Source of the DNA: Pseudomonadota bacterium
GTDB lineage: Bacteria > Pseudomonadota > Gammaproteobacteria > Burkholderiales > Burkholderiaceae_C
Reading direction: 5' to 3'
NCBI GenBank assembly: GCA_023438115.1
Contig: JAEZEB010000342.1
Span: 1 to 8,078, forward strand
Length of the DNA stretch: 8,078 nucleotides
Within the stretch, counting starts at the first letter, position 1, and the number at the start of each line of letters is the position of its first letter. Below the pieces are notes generated by a model. The model was not told the origin of the DNA. It saw only the letters and a program-made list of their open reading frames with translations, and searched no databases. The position numbers and the translations under genes were made by a program. Shown piece after piece: positions 1 to 7,974 of the stretch.

Positions 1-459
1 CGCCAGCACCGTGCTGCCGCGCGTGATGTCCTCGCCGCTGCGGCGGATCCACTGGCCTTCCGAAGGCACGCGGCAGATGCGCACGCGGCCTTCGCCCTGG
101 TCCTCGGTGTCCTCCTGCATCACGATCGCGGCGGCGCCCTCGGGCACGGGCGCGCCGGTGAAGATGCGGGCCACCGTGCCGGGCTGCAGCGGCTGCGCCG
201 CGGCGCCCGCGGGAATGCGCTGGCTCACGGGCAGCGGCACGCCTTCGTCGGCGATCTCCGCGCGACGGACGGCGTAGCCGTCCATGGAGCTGTTGTCCTG
301 CGGCGGCACCTGCAGCGCCGCCACGAGGTCTTCGGCCAGCACGCGGCCGTCGGCCTCGAAGGTGGACACCGCCTCGGTGTCGCCGAGGGGCCGCGCCCGC
401 GCCAGCAGGTCGGCGAGGGCGTCGTCGAGATTGCGCAGGGGCGGCCGCGGGCTGTTCAC
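1..459 (-). CDS. moeA: Molybdopterin molybdenumtransferase MoeA, N-terminal part (3' end cut by window edge)
   Basis: MoeA inserts molybdate into adenylylated molybdopterin, the last common step of molybdenum cofactor synthesis in the cytoplasm. Translating from a GTG at 459-457 gives 153 open codons to the window edge. Recognisable family blocks are NSSMDGYAVR (residues 56-65), RIFTGAPVPEGAAAIVMQED (about 98-117) and IRRSGEDI (138-145), all typical of the MoeA N-terminal region. The usual protein is about 400 residues, so roughly the last 60% lies outside the window. The GTG was chosen because GGAG sits 8 bases upstream (471-468) and because it overlaps the mobB stop as GTGA (459-456), a pattern that suggests translational coupling. 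No internal stop or frameshift is visible. The family call is firm; the exact start is likely but not proven. Confidence 0.93.
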   Translation of the reverse strand, partial: MNSPRPPLRNLDDALADLLARARPLGDTEAVSTFEADGRVLAEDLVAALQVPPQDNSSMDGYAVRRAEIADEGVPLPVSQRIPAGAAAQPLQPGTVARIFTGAPVPEGAAAIVMQEDTEDQGEGRVRICRVPSEGQWIRRSGEDITRGSTVLA

Positions 460-989
460 GCGTAACTCTCCGGGTCGTAGTCGAACCGGTGGCCATTGTC
501 GACCAGCCACTGCGCCACCGCATCCGGGTCGTTGAGATCCAGCACGGGCCGAAGGGTGGGCACCGGCAGCTCGCCGGGGCGGTCGGTCGCGATCGCCACG
601 ATGAACTCGTCGTCCGGGTAGCGCGCGGGCTTGCCTGCCTCCGGCCGCCACACCTCCACCTTCAGCAGGTTGCTGTGCTTGAAGCCTTCCACCAGCACCC
701 AGTCCACGCCGTCCCACAGCTCGGCCAGCAGGTGGTGCACGTTCAGCTGCGCCGGCTGTTCGAACTGCCGCACGAGCGCCAGGCGCTGGTCGGAGGCGAC
801 CACCACCTCAAAGGCGCCCGCCTCGCGGTGGCGATAGGTGTCCTTGCCCGGATGATCGATATCGAAGCTGTGGTGCGCATGCTTGGCCACCGACACGCGC
901 AGGCCGCGCATCTTCAGCGCGGGAATGAGCTGTTCGACCAAGTGGGTCTTGCCTGCGCCGCTGAAGCCGGCGAATCCGACGACTTTCAT
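456..989 (-). CDS. mobB: Molybdopterin-guanine dinucleotide biosynthesis adapter protein MobB
   Basis: MobB is a small GTP-binding P-loop protein that assists MobA in attaching GMP to molybdopterin, giving the guanine dinucleotide form of the cofactor. The 177-residue length matches the family. The N-terminal P-loop GFSGAGKT lies at residues 8-15. It is followed by the characteristic MobB segment KHAHHSFDIDHPGKDT (36-51), with the Arg-His-Arg-Glu-Ala-Gly run after it. VLVEGFK at 98-104 is the usual second conserved block. The ATG at 989-987 overlaps the thrC stop as ATGA, with no clear Shine-Dalgarno, so translation probably depends on ribosomes finishing thrC. The stop overlaps the moeA start in turn. 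Its place between threonine genes and moeA says cotranscription rather than a shared pathway. Confidence 0.95.
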   Translation of the reverse strand: MKVVGFAGFSGAGKTHLVEQLIPALKMRGLRVSVAKHAHHSFDIDHPGKDTYRHREAGAFEVVVASDQRLALVRQFEQPAQLNVHHLLAELWDGVDWVLVEGFKHSNLLKVEVWRPEAGKPARYPDDEFIVAIATDRPGELPVPTLRPVLDLNDPDAVAQWLVDNGHRFDYDPESYA

Positions 990-2398
990 GGACAGTGCGC
1001 GGCGATGAACTGCTTGACCCGCTCGGCATCGGCGGGCAGCACCGTCACCCGGCGCGGCAGCGCCTCGATGCCCTCGTACTTCGCCGGGCGCTCGGGCTCG
1101 CGGCCCAGGGCCTCGACGATGGTGGCGGCGAACTTGATCGGCAGCGCGGTCTCGAGCACCACCATCGGGACGCCGTCCTCGCGCTGCTCGCGCGCGACCT
1201 TCAGGCCGTCGGCCGTGTGCGTGTCGATCATCGTGCCGAAGCGCTCCCAGGTGTCGCGGATGGTCGCAAGGCGGTCGGCGTGCGTGCTCTTGCCGGAGAC
1301 GAAGCCGAAGGTCTCGCGGGCCTGGCGCATGGCATCCTCACCCAGGGTGAAGCGGCCCTGCGCGGCGAGCTCCTCGCCGAACAGCGCGCGCAGCCGCGCG
1401 GCGTCGCGCCCCAGCAGGTCGAACACGAAACGTTCGAAGTTGCTCGCCTTGGAGATGTCCATCGACGGGCTGGAGGTCTCGTAGGTGTCGGCGCTGCCGC
1501 GCACGCGGTAGGTGCCGGTGCGGAAGAACTCGTCGAGCACGTCGTTCTCGTTGGTGGCCAGCACCAGGCGGCGGACCGGCAGGCCCATCATGCGCGCCAC
1601 GTGGCCGGCGCAGATGTTGCCGAAGTTGCCGGAGGGGACGGTGAAGCTCACCTGCTCGTCGTTCGACCGCGTCGCCTGGAAGAAACCGGCGAAGTAGTAG
1701 ACCACCTGCGCCACCAGCCGCGCCCAGTTGATCGAATTGACCGTGCCGATGCGGTACTTGCGCTTGAACGCGAGGTCGTTCGACACCGCCTTGACGATGT
1801 CCTGGCAGTCGTCGAACACGCCCTCGATCGCGAGGTTGTGGATGTTGGCGTCCTGCAGGCTGAACATCTGCGCCTGCTGGAAGGGACTCATGCGGCCCTG
1901 CGGCGAGGTCATGAAGACGCGCACGCCCTTCTTGCCGCGCATCGCGTATTCGGCCGCGCTGCCCGTGTCGCCGGAGGTGGCGCCCAGGATGTTCAGCTCC
2001 TCGCCGCGGCGCGCCAGTTCGTACTCGAACAGGTTGCCCAGCAGCTGCATCGCCATGTCCTTGAAGGCGAGCGTCGGGCCATTGGACAGCGCCTCGAGGT
2101 ACACGCCCTCCTCCAGCCGCCGCAGCGGGACGATCTCGGGCGAGCCGAACACCTCCTGCGTGTAGGTCTTGCGGCAGATCGCGCGCAGGTCCTCCGCGGG
2201 GATGTCGTCGATGTACAGCGACAGGATCTCGAACGCGAGGTCCGCGTAAGGCAGGCCGCGCCACCTCGCAAGCGTGGCCGCGTCCACGCGCGGATAGCGC
2301 TCGGGCAGGTACAGGCCGCCATCGGGCGCCAGGCCCTCGAGCAGGATCTCGCAGAAATGCTTGCGGTCGGGATGGCCGCGGGTGGAGAGGTACAGCAT
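986..2398 (-). CDS. thrC: Threonine synthase ThrC
   Basis: A pyridoxal-phosphate enzyme that converts O-phosphohomoserine to threonine and phosphate, the last step of threonine synthesis. The 470-residue length and the opening MLYLSTRGHPD... fit the longer ThrC class found in many proteobacteria. The PLP lysine is K113 in NGPTLAFKDMAMQLL (106-120). Other fold-type II motifs are the Gly-rich LGATSGDTGSAA (138-149) and VPSGNFGN (254-261), which contact the cofactor phosphate and ring. The gene starts 6 bases after hom stops, with only a distant purine-rich AAGGAAGAA (about 16 bases upstream) as a possible ribosome site, so coupling to hom is likely. Its stop overlaps the mobB start. No homoserine kinase gene is present in the window, so that step must be encoded elsewhere. 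Confidence 0.97.
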   Translation of the reverse strand: MLYLSTRGHPDRKHFCEILLEGLAPDGGLYLPERYPRVDAATLARWRGLPYADLAFEILSLYIDDIPAEDLRAICRKTYTQEVFGSPEIVPLRRLEEGVYLEALSNGPTLAFKDMAMQLLGNLFEYELARRGEELNILGATSGDTGSAAEYAMRGKKGVRVFMTSPQGRMSPFQQAQMFSLQDANIHNLAIEGVFDDCQDIVKAVSNDLAFKRKYRIGTVNSINWARLVAQVVYYFAGFFQATRSNDEQVSFTVPSGNFGNICAGHVARMMGLPVRRLVLATNENDVLDEFFRTGTYRVRGSADTYETSSPSMDISKASNFERFVFDLLGRDAARLRALFGEELAAQGRFTLGEDAMRQARETFGFVSGKSTHADRLATIRDTWERFGTMIDTHTADGLKVAREQREDGVPMVVLETALPIKFAATIVEALGREPERPAKYEGIEALPRRVTVLPADAERVKQFIAAHCP

Positions 2399-2404
2399 GG
2401 GCGC

Positions 2405-3723
<1,319 letters not shown>

Positions 3724-3727
<4 letters not shown>

Positions 3728-4950
3728 TTCGAGTGTCGTTTTCGGTAGGAGTCGAGGAAGCGCGCGATGCGGCCGACGGCCTCGCGCAGGTCGTCCTCGT
3801 GCGGCAGGAACACGATGCGGAAGTGCTGCTGGTCCGGGTAGTTGAAGCCCGAGCCCTGCACCAGCATCACGCGCGTGTCCTGCAGCAGTTCCAGGAAGAA
3901 CTGGCGGTCGTCCTGGATGGGATACACCTGGGGATCCAGGCGGGGAAACATGTACAGCGCCGCCTGCGGCTTGACGCAGGTGACGCCGGGGATGGCGGTG
4001 ATCAGCTCGTAGGCGAGGTCGCGCTGGCGGCGCAGGCGGCCGCCGTTGCCCACGAGGTCGTTGATGCTCTGGTAGCCGCCCAGCGCCGTCTGGATGGCGT
4101 ACTGGCCCGGCACGTTGGAGCACAGGCGCATGTTCGAGAGCATGGTGAGGCCCTCGATGTAGTCGCTCGCCGCCTTCTTGTCGCCCGAGACCACCATCCA
4201 GCCCGCGCGGTAGCCGCAGGAGCGGTAGCTCTTGGACAGCGAGTTGAAGGTCAGCGTGAGCACGTCCTGCGACAGGCTGGCGATGGCGGTGTGCTTCACG
4301 CCGTCGTACAGCACCTTGTCGTAGACCTCGTCGGCGAAGATCACCAGGCCGTGCTGGCGCGCGATCGCGACGAGCTCCTTGAGCAGTTCGTCGGAGTACA
4401 GCGCGCCCGTCGGGTTGTTGGGGTTGATGACGACGATGCCCTTGGTGGCGGGCGTGATCTTGCGGCGGATGTCGTCGAGGTCCGGCATCCAGCCGTTGGC
4501 TTCGTCGCACATGTAGTGCACCGGCGTGCCGCCCGCCAGCGCCGTGCACGCGGTCCACAGCGGATAGTCGGGCGCGGGGATCAGCAGCTCGTCGCCTTCG
4601 TTCAGCAGCGCGTTGGTGGACAGCGCGATCAGCTCGCTGGCGCCGTTGCCGAGCCAGATGTCGTCCAGCGTGACGCCCTGGATGCCCTGCTCCTGGGTGT
4701 AGTGCATCACGGCCTTGCGCGCGGCGAAGATGCCGCGGCTGTCCGAGTAACCCGCCGCGTTCGGCAGGTTGCGGATCATGTCCTGCTGGATCTCCTCCGG
4801 CGAGTCGAAGCCGAACGGCGCGAGGTTGCCGATGTTCAGCTTGATGATCCTGTGGCCGTCTTCCTCCATCTGGCGCGCGGCGTCCATGATGGGCCCCCGG
4901 ATGTCATAGAGGACGTTGGCGAGCTTGGTGGATTTGTGGACGGTCTTCAA
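3724..4950 (-). CDS. alaA: Pyridoxal-phosphate aminotransferase, AlaA-like (alanine/glutamate-pyruvate type)
   Basis: A fold-type I class I/II aminotransferase that most resembles AlaA, the glutamate-pyruvate transaminase that makes most cellular alanine. The opening KSTKLANVLYDIRGP and LNIGNLAPFGFD (38-49) are AlaA hallmarks. Further motifs are INPNNPTG (175-182), FADEVYDKV (205-213) and the PLP lysine K240 in SLSKSYRSCGYRAGWM (237-252). I place the start at a TTG (4950-4948), giving 408 residues, close to the roughly 405 of E. coli AlaA. It has AGGAGG at 4960-4955, 4 bases upstream. An in-frame ATG at 5028 would add 26 residues of non-family sequence and run across the TATAAT element, so it is unlikely. 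This is the first gene of the five-gene operon, and its stop overlaps hom. The substrate is inferred from family resemblance. Confidence 0.94.
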
Positions 4951-5045
4951 ATGCCCTCCTGCCGGGCGCGGATGCTGGGGGAAACCTATAATTTGACCAC
5001 ACTCCCCGCGCCGCGCCGCCTGCGGCAATCCCCCGCGCCAAGCCC
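4951..5045. promoter_or_regulatory. Divergent intergenic promoter region between alaA operon and Mth938-domain gene
   Basis: This 95-base gap must hold the promoter for the five-gene minus-strand operon and for the plus-strand small gene. A single AT-rich island stands out in GC-rich DNA. On the plus strand it holds a perfect TATAAT at 4987-4992, which would start transcription near 4999 and leave a leader of about 47 bases. Read on the minus strand the same island gives TTATAG/TATAGG, a weaker -10 facing alaA. I find no convincing -35 hexamer at 16-18 bases on either side. No threonine attenuator (a leader peptide rich in Thr codons plus a terminator) is visible. Confidence 0.55.
4955..4960 (-). 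promoter_or_regulatory. Shine-Dalgarno AGGAGG deciding a TTG start for alaA
   Basis: On the minus strand AGGAGG is followed by GCAT and then TTG. It is the best ribosome-binding match in the left half of the window. It supports the TTG at 4950 over the distal ATG at 5028. The spacing of 4 bases is on the short side. Confidence 0.75.
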
Positions 5046-5420
5046 GTGAAACTGCAGCCCGATCGCTCCGACGTCCAGACCATCACGGCCTACGGCCCGG
5101 GCTGGGTCGGCGTGGGCGACGAGAAGATCACGCACAACGTGGTGATCGCGTCCAACGGCCAACGCCTGCCCTGGGCCGCGGACTACGAATCGCTGGGCCC
5201 GGCGGACTTCGAGGCGCTGGCGCAGCTGCAGGTCGAAGTGGTGATCTTCGGCAGCGGCAGCCGCATCCGTTTCCCGCGGCCGGCCTGGATCGCATCGCTG
5301 GCGCACAAGCGCATCGGCGTCGAAACCATGGACACCGCGGCGGCCTGCCGGACCTACAACATCCTGGCGCAGGAGGGGCGTGAAGTGGCAGTGGCCCTTC
5401 TCCTCGATGCGGCTCCCTGA
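5046..5420 (+). CDS. Mth938-like domain (DUF498) protein
   Basis: A 124-residue protein of the Mth938/DUF498 family, related to the NDUFAF3 respiratory complex I assembly factor of mitochondria. The role in bacteria is not settled, so I assign no function. Family signatures seen are YGPGWVGV (16-23), VVIFGSGSRIRFP (65-77) and the strongly conserved end GVETMDTAAACRTYNILAQE (91-110). Almost the whole protein is this one compact domain, with no signal peptide or membrane segment. The GTG start gives the family-typical opening MKLQPDR; no clear Shine-Dalgarno precedes it. It is divergent from alaA and is followed 132 bases later by the peroxiredoxin gene. The family call is firm; the biological role is open. 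Confidence 0.92.
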   Translation: MKLQPDRSDVQTITAYGPGWVGVGDEKITHNVVIASNGQRLPWAADYESLGPADFEALAQLQVEVVIFGSGSRIRFPRPAWIASLAHKRIGVETMDTAAACRTYNILAQEGREVAVALLLDAAP

Positions 5421-5428
5421 GGGCTCCG

Positions 5429-5446
5429 GACGGCGAATAGCCGTTT
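5429..5446 (+). terminator. Small hairpin after the Mth938-domain gene (weak terminator candidate)
   Basis: ACGGC (5430-5434) pairs with GCCGT (5440-5444) around the loop gaata, extendable by one G-T wobble, and is followed by only TTT. It begins 10 bases after the stop codon. The stem is short and the T run is poor. It also overlaps the area where the peroxiredoxin -35 would lie, so it may equally be an operator-like palindrome or chance. Confidence 0.3.
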
Positions 5447-5451
5447 CGCGG

Positions 5452-5457
5452 TAAAAT
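5452..5457 (+). promoter_or_regulatory. Likely -10 box (TAAAAT) for the peroxiredoxin gene
   Basis: TAAAAT matches the sigma-70 -10 consensus at five of six bases and stands out in GC-rich surroundings. It would start transcription near 5464, leaving a leader of about 90 bases before the ATG at 5553. No good -35 is found 16-18 bases upstream, so an activator could be involved. The leader contains GACTGTC twice (5504-5510 and 5516-5522), whose meaning is unknown. Confidence 0.45.
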
Positions 5458-5552
5458 CTCGTGTTGCGGCCCGGCCTGCGCGAAGCCCGCCGCCAACGAG
5501 CAGGACTGTCTCCAAGACTGTCGATACAGAACCACCCACTGCACAGGACACC

Positions 5553-6029
5553 ATGGCGATCGTTGTCAACAAACCCCTTCCAGAATTCGAAGCGAACGCC
5601 ACGGGCGGCATCAAGGTCACGAACACGTCCCACGTGGGGCAGATCGTGGTGCTGTACTTCTATCCGAAGGACAACACGCCCGGCTGCACCACCGAGGCCA
5701 TGCAGTTCCGCGACAAGTACAAGGATTTCGTGAAGGCCGGCGCCGTGGTGTTCGGCGTCTCGCGCGACAACATGAAATCGCACGACGAGTTCAAGGCCAA
5801 GCTGGAACTGCCCTTCGAGCTGATCGCCGACACCGAGGAAAAGATGTGCCACATGTTCGGCGTGGTCAAGAACAAGATCATGTACGGCAAGAAGGTCAAG
5901 GGCATCGAGCGCAGCACCTTCCTGGTGGGCGCCGACGGCATCCTCAAGCAGGAATGGCGCGGCCTCAAGGTGCCGGGCCACGTCGACGAGGTCCTGAAGG
6001 CCGTCAAGCTGCTGAAGAAGGCGGCCTGA
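5553..6029 (+). CDS. bcp: Thiol peroxidase, PrxQ/Bcp-type peroxiredoxin
   Basis: A cytoplasmic thioredoxin-fold peroxidase that reduces hydrogen peroxide and organic hydroperoxides. The 158-residue length is normal for Bcp. The active-site motif PxxxTxxC is P38, T42 and the peroxidatic C45 in YPKDNTPGCTTEA. The conserved active-site arginine is R120 in ERSTFLVGADG. Many PrxQ proteins have a resolving cysteine five residues after the first one; here that position is M50. The only other cysteine is C99 in EEKMCHMFGV, at the place of the third cysteine of E. coli Bcp. Recycling would therefore use C99 or an external thiol (1-Cys mode). The ATG has AGGA at 5545-5548 as a ribosome site, 4 bases upstream. 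It is preceded by its own probable promoter and is probably monocistronic. Confidence 0.96.
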   Translation: MAIVVNKPLPEFEANATGGIKVTNTSHVGQIVVLYFYPKDNTPGCTTEAMQFRDKYKDFVKAGAVVFGVSRDNMKSHDEFKAKLELPFELIADTEEKMCHMFGVVKNKIMYGKKVKGIERSTFLVGADGILKQEWRGLKVPGHVDEVLKAVKLLKKAA

Positions 6030-6042
6030 CGGGCCGGCCGCC
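6020..6042 (+). other. GC hairpin across the peroxiredoxin stop codon
   Basis: GGCGGCC (6020-6026) pairs perfectly with GGCCGCC (6036-6042) around a 9-base loop that begins with the TGA stop. There is no T run after it, so it is not an intrinsic terminator. It could protect the 3' end or pause polymerase, or be a by-product of high GC. Confidence 0.35.
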
Positions 6043-6067
6043 ACCCCCGGGCTCTGACGCTTAAGCA

Positions 6068-6081
6068 CAACAGGAAGCCGT
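6068..6081 (+). repeat. 14-bp direct repeat, copy 1 (CAACAGGAAGCCGT)
   Basis: This 14-base string recurs exactly at 6213-6226, 145 bases downstream start to start. The two copies bracket a promoter-like pair and a strong terminator. Copy 1 lies just upstream of the -35-like hexamer. Confidence 0.85.
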
Positions 6082-6087
6082 CCGACA

Positions 6088-6115
6088 TTGTGGCGCCCGG
6101 CGCGGTGTGCATAAT
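6088..6115 (+). promoter_or_regulatory. Promoter-like pair TTGTGG-16 bp-CATAAT
   Basis: TTGTGG (6088-6093) and CATAAT (6110-6115) are separated by 16 bases, an acceptable sigma-70 layout. CATAAT matches the -10 consensus at five of six bases, and the -35 keeps the key TTG. Transcription would start near 6121-6123. It is placed to make the short transcript ending at 6197 and, by read-through, could also feed the PhoH-family gene. Confidence 0.5.
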
Positions 6116-6121
6116 GAATTC

Positions 6122-6197
6122 ATGCCGTTGATCGAGACGCGACGCGTCATCACCGTCAGACCCGAACAAGCCGCCCGGCCCGCCTGGCGGCTTTTTT
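6122..6197 (+). ncRNA. Putative small RNA of about 75 nt ending in an intrinsic terminator
   Basis: A promoter-like pair upstream and a textbook terminator downstream define a free-standing unit of about 75 bases between the peroxiredoxin and PhoH-family genes. Inside it a small hairpin GACGC-gac-GCGTC can form (about 6136-6148), followed by a mostly unpaired stretch before the terminator stem. An ATG at 6122 opens a frame, but it has no stop before the terminator and runs into the PhoH-family gene out of frame, so a leader peptide is unlikely. I do not recognise a known RNA family. The alternative is that the terminator simply ends the peroxiredoxin transcript. Confidence 0.4.
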
Positions 6198-6200
6198 GTT
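6168..6200 (+). terminator. Strong rho-independent terminator
   Basis: AAGCCGCC (6168-6175) pairs perfectly with GGCGGCTT (6186-6193) around a 10-base loop. A run of six T (6192-6197) follows, then G and more T. This is the only classical intrinsic terminator in the window. It lies 34 bases before the PhoH-family start, so the PhoH-family gene needs either read-through or a promoter between 6200 and 6233. Confidence 0.88.
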
Positions 6201-6212
6201 TCGCGAGTACCT

Positions 6213-6226
6213 CAACAGGAAGCCGT
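6213..6226 (+). repeat. 14-bp direct repeat, copy 2 (CAACAGGAAGCCGT)
   Basis: An exact second copy of the string at 6068-6081. Its AGGA (6217-6220) is the only purine-rich match before the PhoH-family ATG at 6234, but a spacing of 13 bases is long for a Shine-Dalgarno. The repeat could thus be a duplicated piece of the gene's leader. Confidence 0.85.
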
Positions 6227-6233
6227 ACCCCTC

Positions 6234-7916
6234 ATGCCCCTGCCTCCCGCACCGTCCAAGCGCGCCGCCATGCTCCCGCCGGAAGCCTTCGAGGCCCCGG
6301 CCCGTTCCTCGCACAAGGCCGCGCGAAAAACGGAGGCTCCGGCGGCTGAGCTGCTGGAGCGGCCCGAGGTCCTGGACGACTTCGATCCCCGCGCCGGCGG
6401 CGGCGACGTGCCCGCGGGAAGCTACGACACGGACATCGAGACCTACCTCGACGAGCCGCAGCCGGCCCGCCGCCGCAAGGACGTGGCCGCCCCCGCCCCG
6501 CAGCCCAAGAAGAAAAAGGCCACCGGCCCTTCGAAGATGTTCGTGCTGGACACCAACGTCCTCATGCACGACCCGATGAGCCTGTTCCGCTTCGACGAGC
6601 ACGACATCTTCCTGCCCATGGTGGTGCTGGAGGAACTCGACGGGCACAAGAAGGGCACCACGGAAGTGGCGCGCAACGCTCGCCAGGCGAGCCGCTCGCT
6701 CGACGCGCTGGCGAGCCACCAGGGCGCCGAGATCACCAACGGTCTCAAGCTGGACAGCACCGGCCACAAGGAAGCGGGCGGCTGCCTGTTCTTCCAGACC
6801 ATGCCGCTGTCGCCCTCCGGCCTGCCGCTGGGCCTGCCGCCCGGCAAGGCGGACAACCAGATCCTCAGCGTGGTGCAGGCCTTGCAGGAGAAGCATGCGC
6901 CGCGGCAGGTGGTGCTGGTGTCCAAGGACATCAACATGCGCGTCAAGGCGCGCGCGCTGGGCCTGAACACCGAGGACTACCGCAACGACAAGACGCTGGA
7001 CGACCTGGACCTGATGTACTCGGGTTCGCTCGCCCTGCCCGCGGACTTCTGGACCAAGCACGGCAAGACGGTGGAGAGCTGGCAATCGGGCAGCCACACC
7101 TTCTACCGCATCAGCGGGCCCGTGGTGCCCAGCCTGTTCATCAACCAGTTCGTCTACTTCGAGGCGCCGGGCGAGCCCAGCCTCTATGCGCGCGTGACGG
7201 AGATCCGCGGCAAGACGGCGGTGCTCAAGACGCTGAAGGACTTCGGCCACCTGAAGAACGCCGTGTGGGGCGTGACCACGCGCAACCGCGAACAGAACTT
7301 CGCGATGAACCTGCTCATGGATCCCGAGATCGACTTCGTGACGCTCTCGGGCACGGCGGGCACCGGCAAGACGCTGATGGCGCTGGCCGCGGGCCTGACG
7401 CAGGTGCTGGACGAGCGGCGCTACACCGAGATCATCATGACCCGCGCCACGGTGAGCGTGGGCGAGGACATCGGCTTCCTCCCCGGCACCGAGGAGGAGA
7501 AGATGGGTCCCTGGATGGGCGCGCTGGACGACAACCTGGAGGTGCTGGGCAAGAGCGACGGCGCCGCCGGCGAGTGGGGCCGCGCCGCCACCAACGAGCT
7601 GATCCGCAGCAAGATCAAGATCAAGAGCATGAACTTCATGCGCGGGCGCACGTTCCTGAACAAGTACGTGATCATCGACGAGGCGCAGAACCTCACGCCC
7701 AAGCAGATGAAGACGCTGATCACGCGCGCGGGGCCCGGCACCAAGATCATCTGCATGGGCAACCTGGCGCAGATCGACACGCCGTACCTGACGGAAGGCT
7801 CCTCGGGCCTGACCTTCGCGGTGGACAAGTTCAAGGGCTGGCCGCACAGCGGGCACATCACGCTGGCGCGGGGGGAGCGTTCGCGGCTGGCGGATTTCGC
7901 GAGCGACGTGCTCTGA
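6234..7916 (+). CDS. PIN-PhoH fusion protein (PhoH family ATPase/ribonuclease, PhoH2/YlaK type)
   Basis: A two-domain protein of 560 residues. The PIN nuclease domain (about 101-255) shows acidic metal-binding residues at D106 (FVLDTNVLMHD), E134/E135 (VLEELDGHKKG), D207 (KADNQIL) and D232 (SKDINMR). The C-terminal PhoH ATPase has a Walker A at GTAGTGKT (373-380), a Walker B at YVIIDEAQ (478-485) and a conserved GNLAQID (509-515). Related PhoH2 proteins act as RNA helicase/ribonucleases, so an RNA-processing role is inferred. Residues 1-100 are a low-complexity, Ala/Pro- and charge-rich leader ending in a lysine cluster (PKKKK, 91-95), outside both domains. The ATG at 6234 gives this full form; M13 (6270) is a possible alternative start. 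It stands alone, behind a strong terminator and in front of a repeat cluster. Confidence 0.94.
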   Translation: MPLPPAPSKRAAMLPPEAFEAPARSSHKAARKTEAPAAELLERPEVLDDFDPRAGGGDVPAGSYDTDIETYLDEPQPARRRKDVAAPAPQPKKKKATGPSKMFVLDTNVLMHDPMSLFRFDEHDIFLPMVVLEELDGHKKGTTEVARNARQASRSLDALASHQGAEITNGLKLDSTGHKEAGGCLFFQTMPLSPSGLPLGLPPGKADNQILSVVQALQEKHAPRQVVLVSKDINMRVKARALGLNTEDYRNDKTLDDLDLMYSGSLALPADFWTKHGKTVESWQSGSHTFYRISGPVVPSLFINQFVYFEAPGEPSLYARVTEIRGKTAVLKTLKDFGHLKNAVWGVTTRNREQNFAMNLLMDPEIDFVTLSGTAGTGKTLMALAAGLTQVLDERRYTEIIMTRATVSVGEDIGFLPGTEEEKMGPWMGALDDNLEVLGKSDGAAGEWGRAATNELIRSKIKIKSMNFMRGRTFLNKYVIIDEAQNLTPKQMKTLITRAGPGTKIICMGNLAQIDTPYLTEGSSGLTFAVDKFKGWPHSGHITLARGERSRLADFASDVL

Positions 7917-7927
7917 GCGTCGGCGGG

Positions 7928-7964
7928 ATGTCGGGGTTCGCCTTCGGGCTCACCCCGACCTACG
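7928..7964 (+). repeat. REP-like palindromic unit 1
   Basis: A 37-base unit starting 11 bases after the PhoH-family stop. GTCGGGGT (7930-7937) pairs perfectly with ACCCCGAC (7952-7959). Inside, GCC-TTCG-GGC (7940-7949) forms a very stable UUCG-loop hairpin. There is no T run, so any termination would be factor-dependent; 3'-end stabilisation is also possible. It resembles short repetitive extragenic palindromes. Confidence 0.8.
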
Positions 7965-7974
7965 ACGCGCCGGA

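Noticed and set aside
4951..5045. Threonine attenuator or riboswitch upstream of the alaA-hom-thrC operon
   Set aside because: The gap is only 95 bases and has no Thr/Ile-codon leader peptide, no terminator with T run and no recognisable riboswitch core. Control is more likely through the ACT domain of Hom.
4986..6068. A 360-codon minus-strand frame across the Mth938 and peroxiredoxin genes
   Set aside because: Antisense to two clear genes, running across the promoter gaps, and without any recognisable domain.
6107..6349. Short plus-strand frame through the sRNA-like region (possible leader peptide)
   Set aside because: It has no stop before the terminator, reads through the terminator stem, and overlaps the PIN-PhoH gene out of frame. 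No Shine-Dalgarno supports its start.
6156..7856. A 566-codon minus-strand frame opposite the PIN-PhoH gene
   Set aside because: Antisense shadow of a gene with full PIN and Walker motifs; composition is dominated by His, Arg, Leu and Val without motifs.
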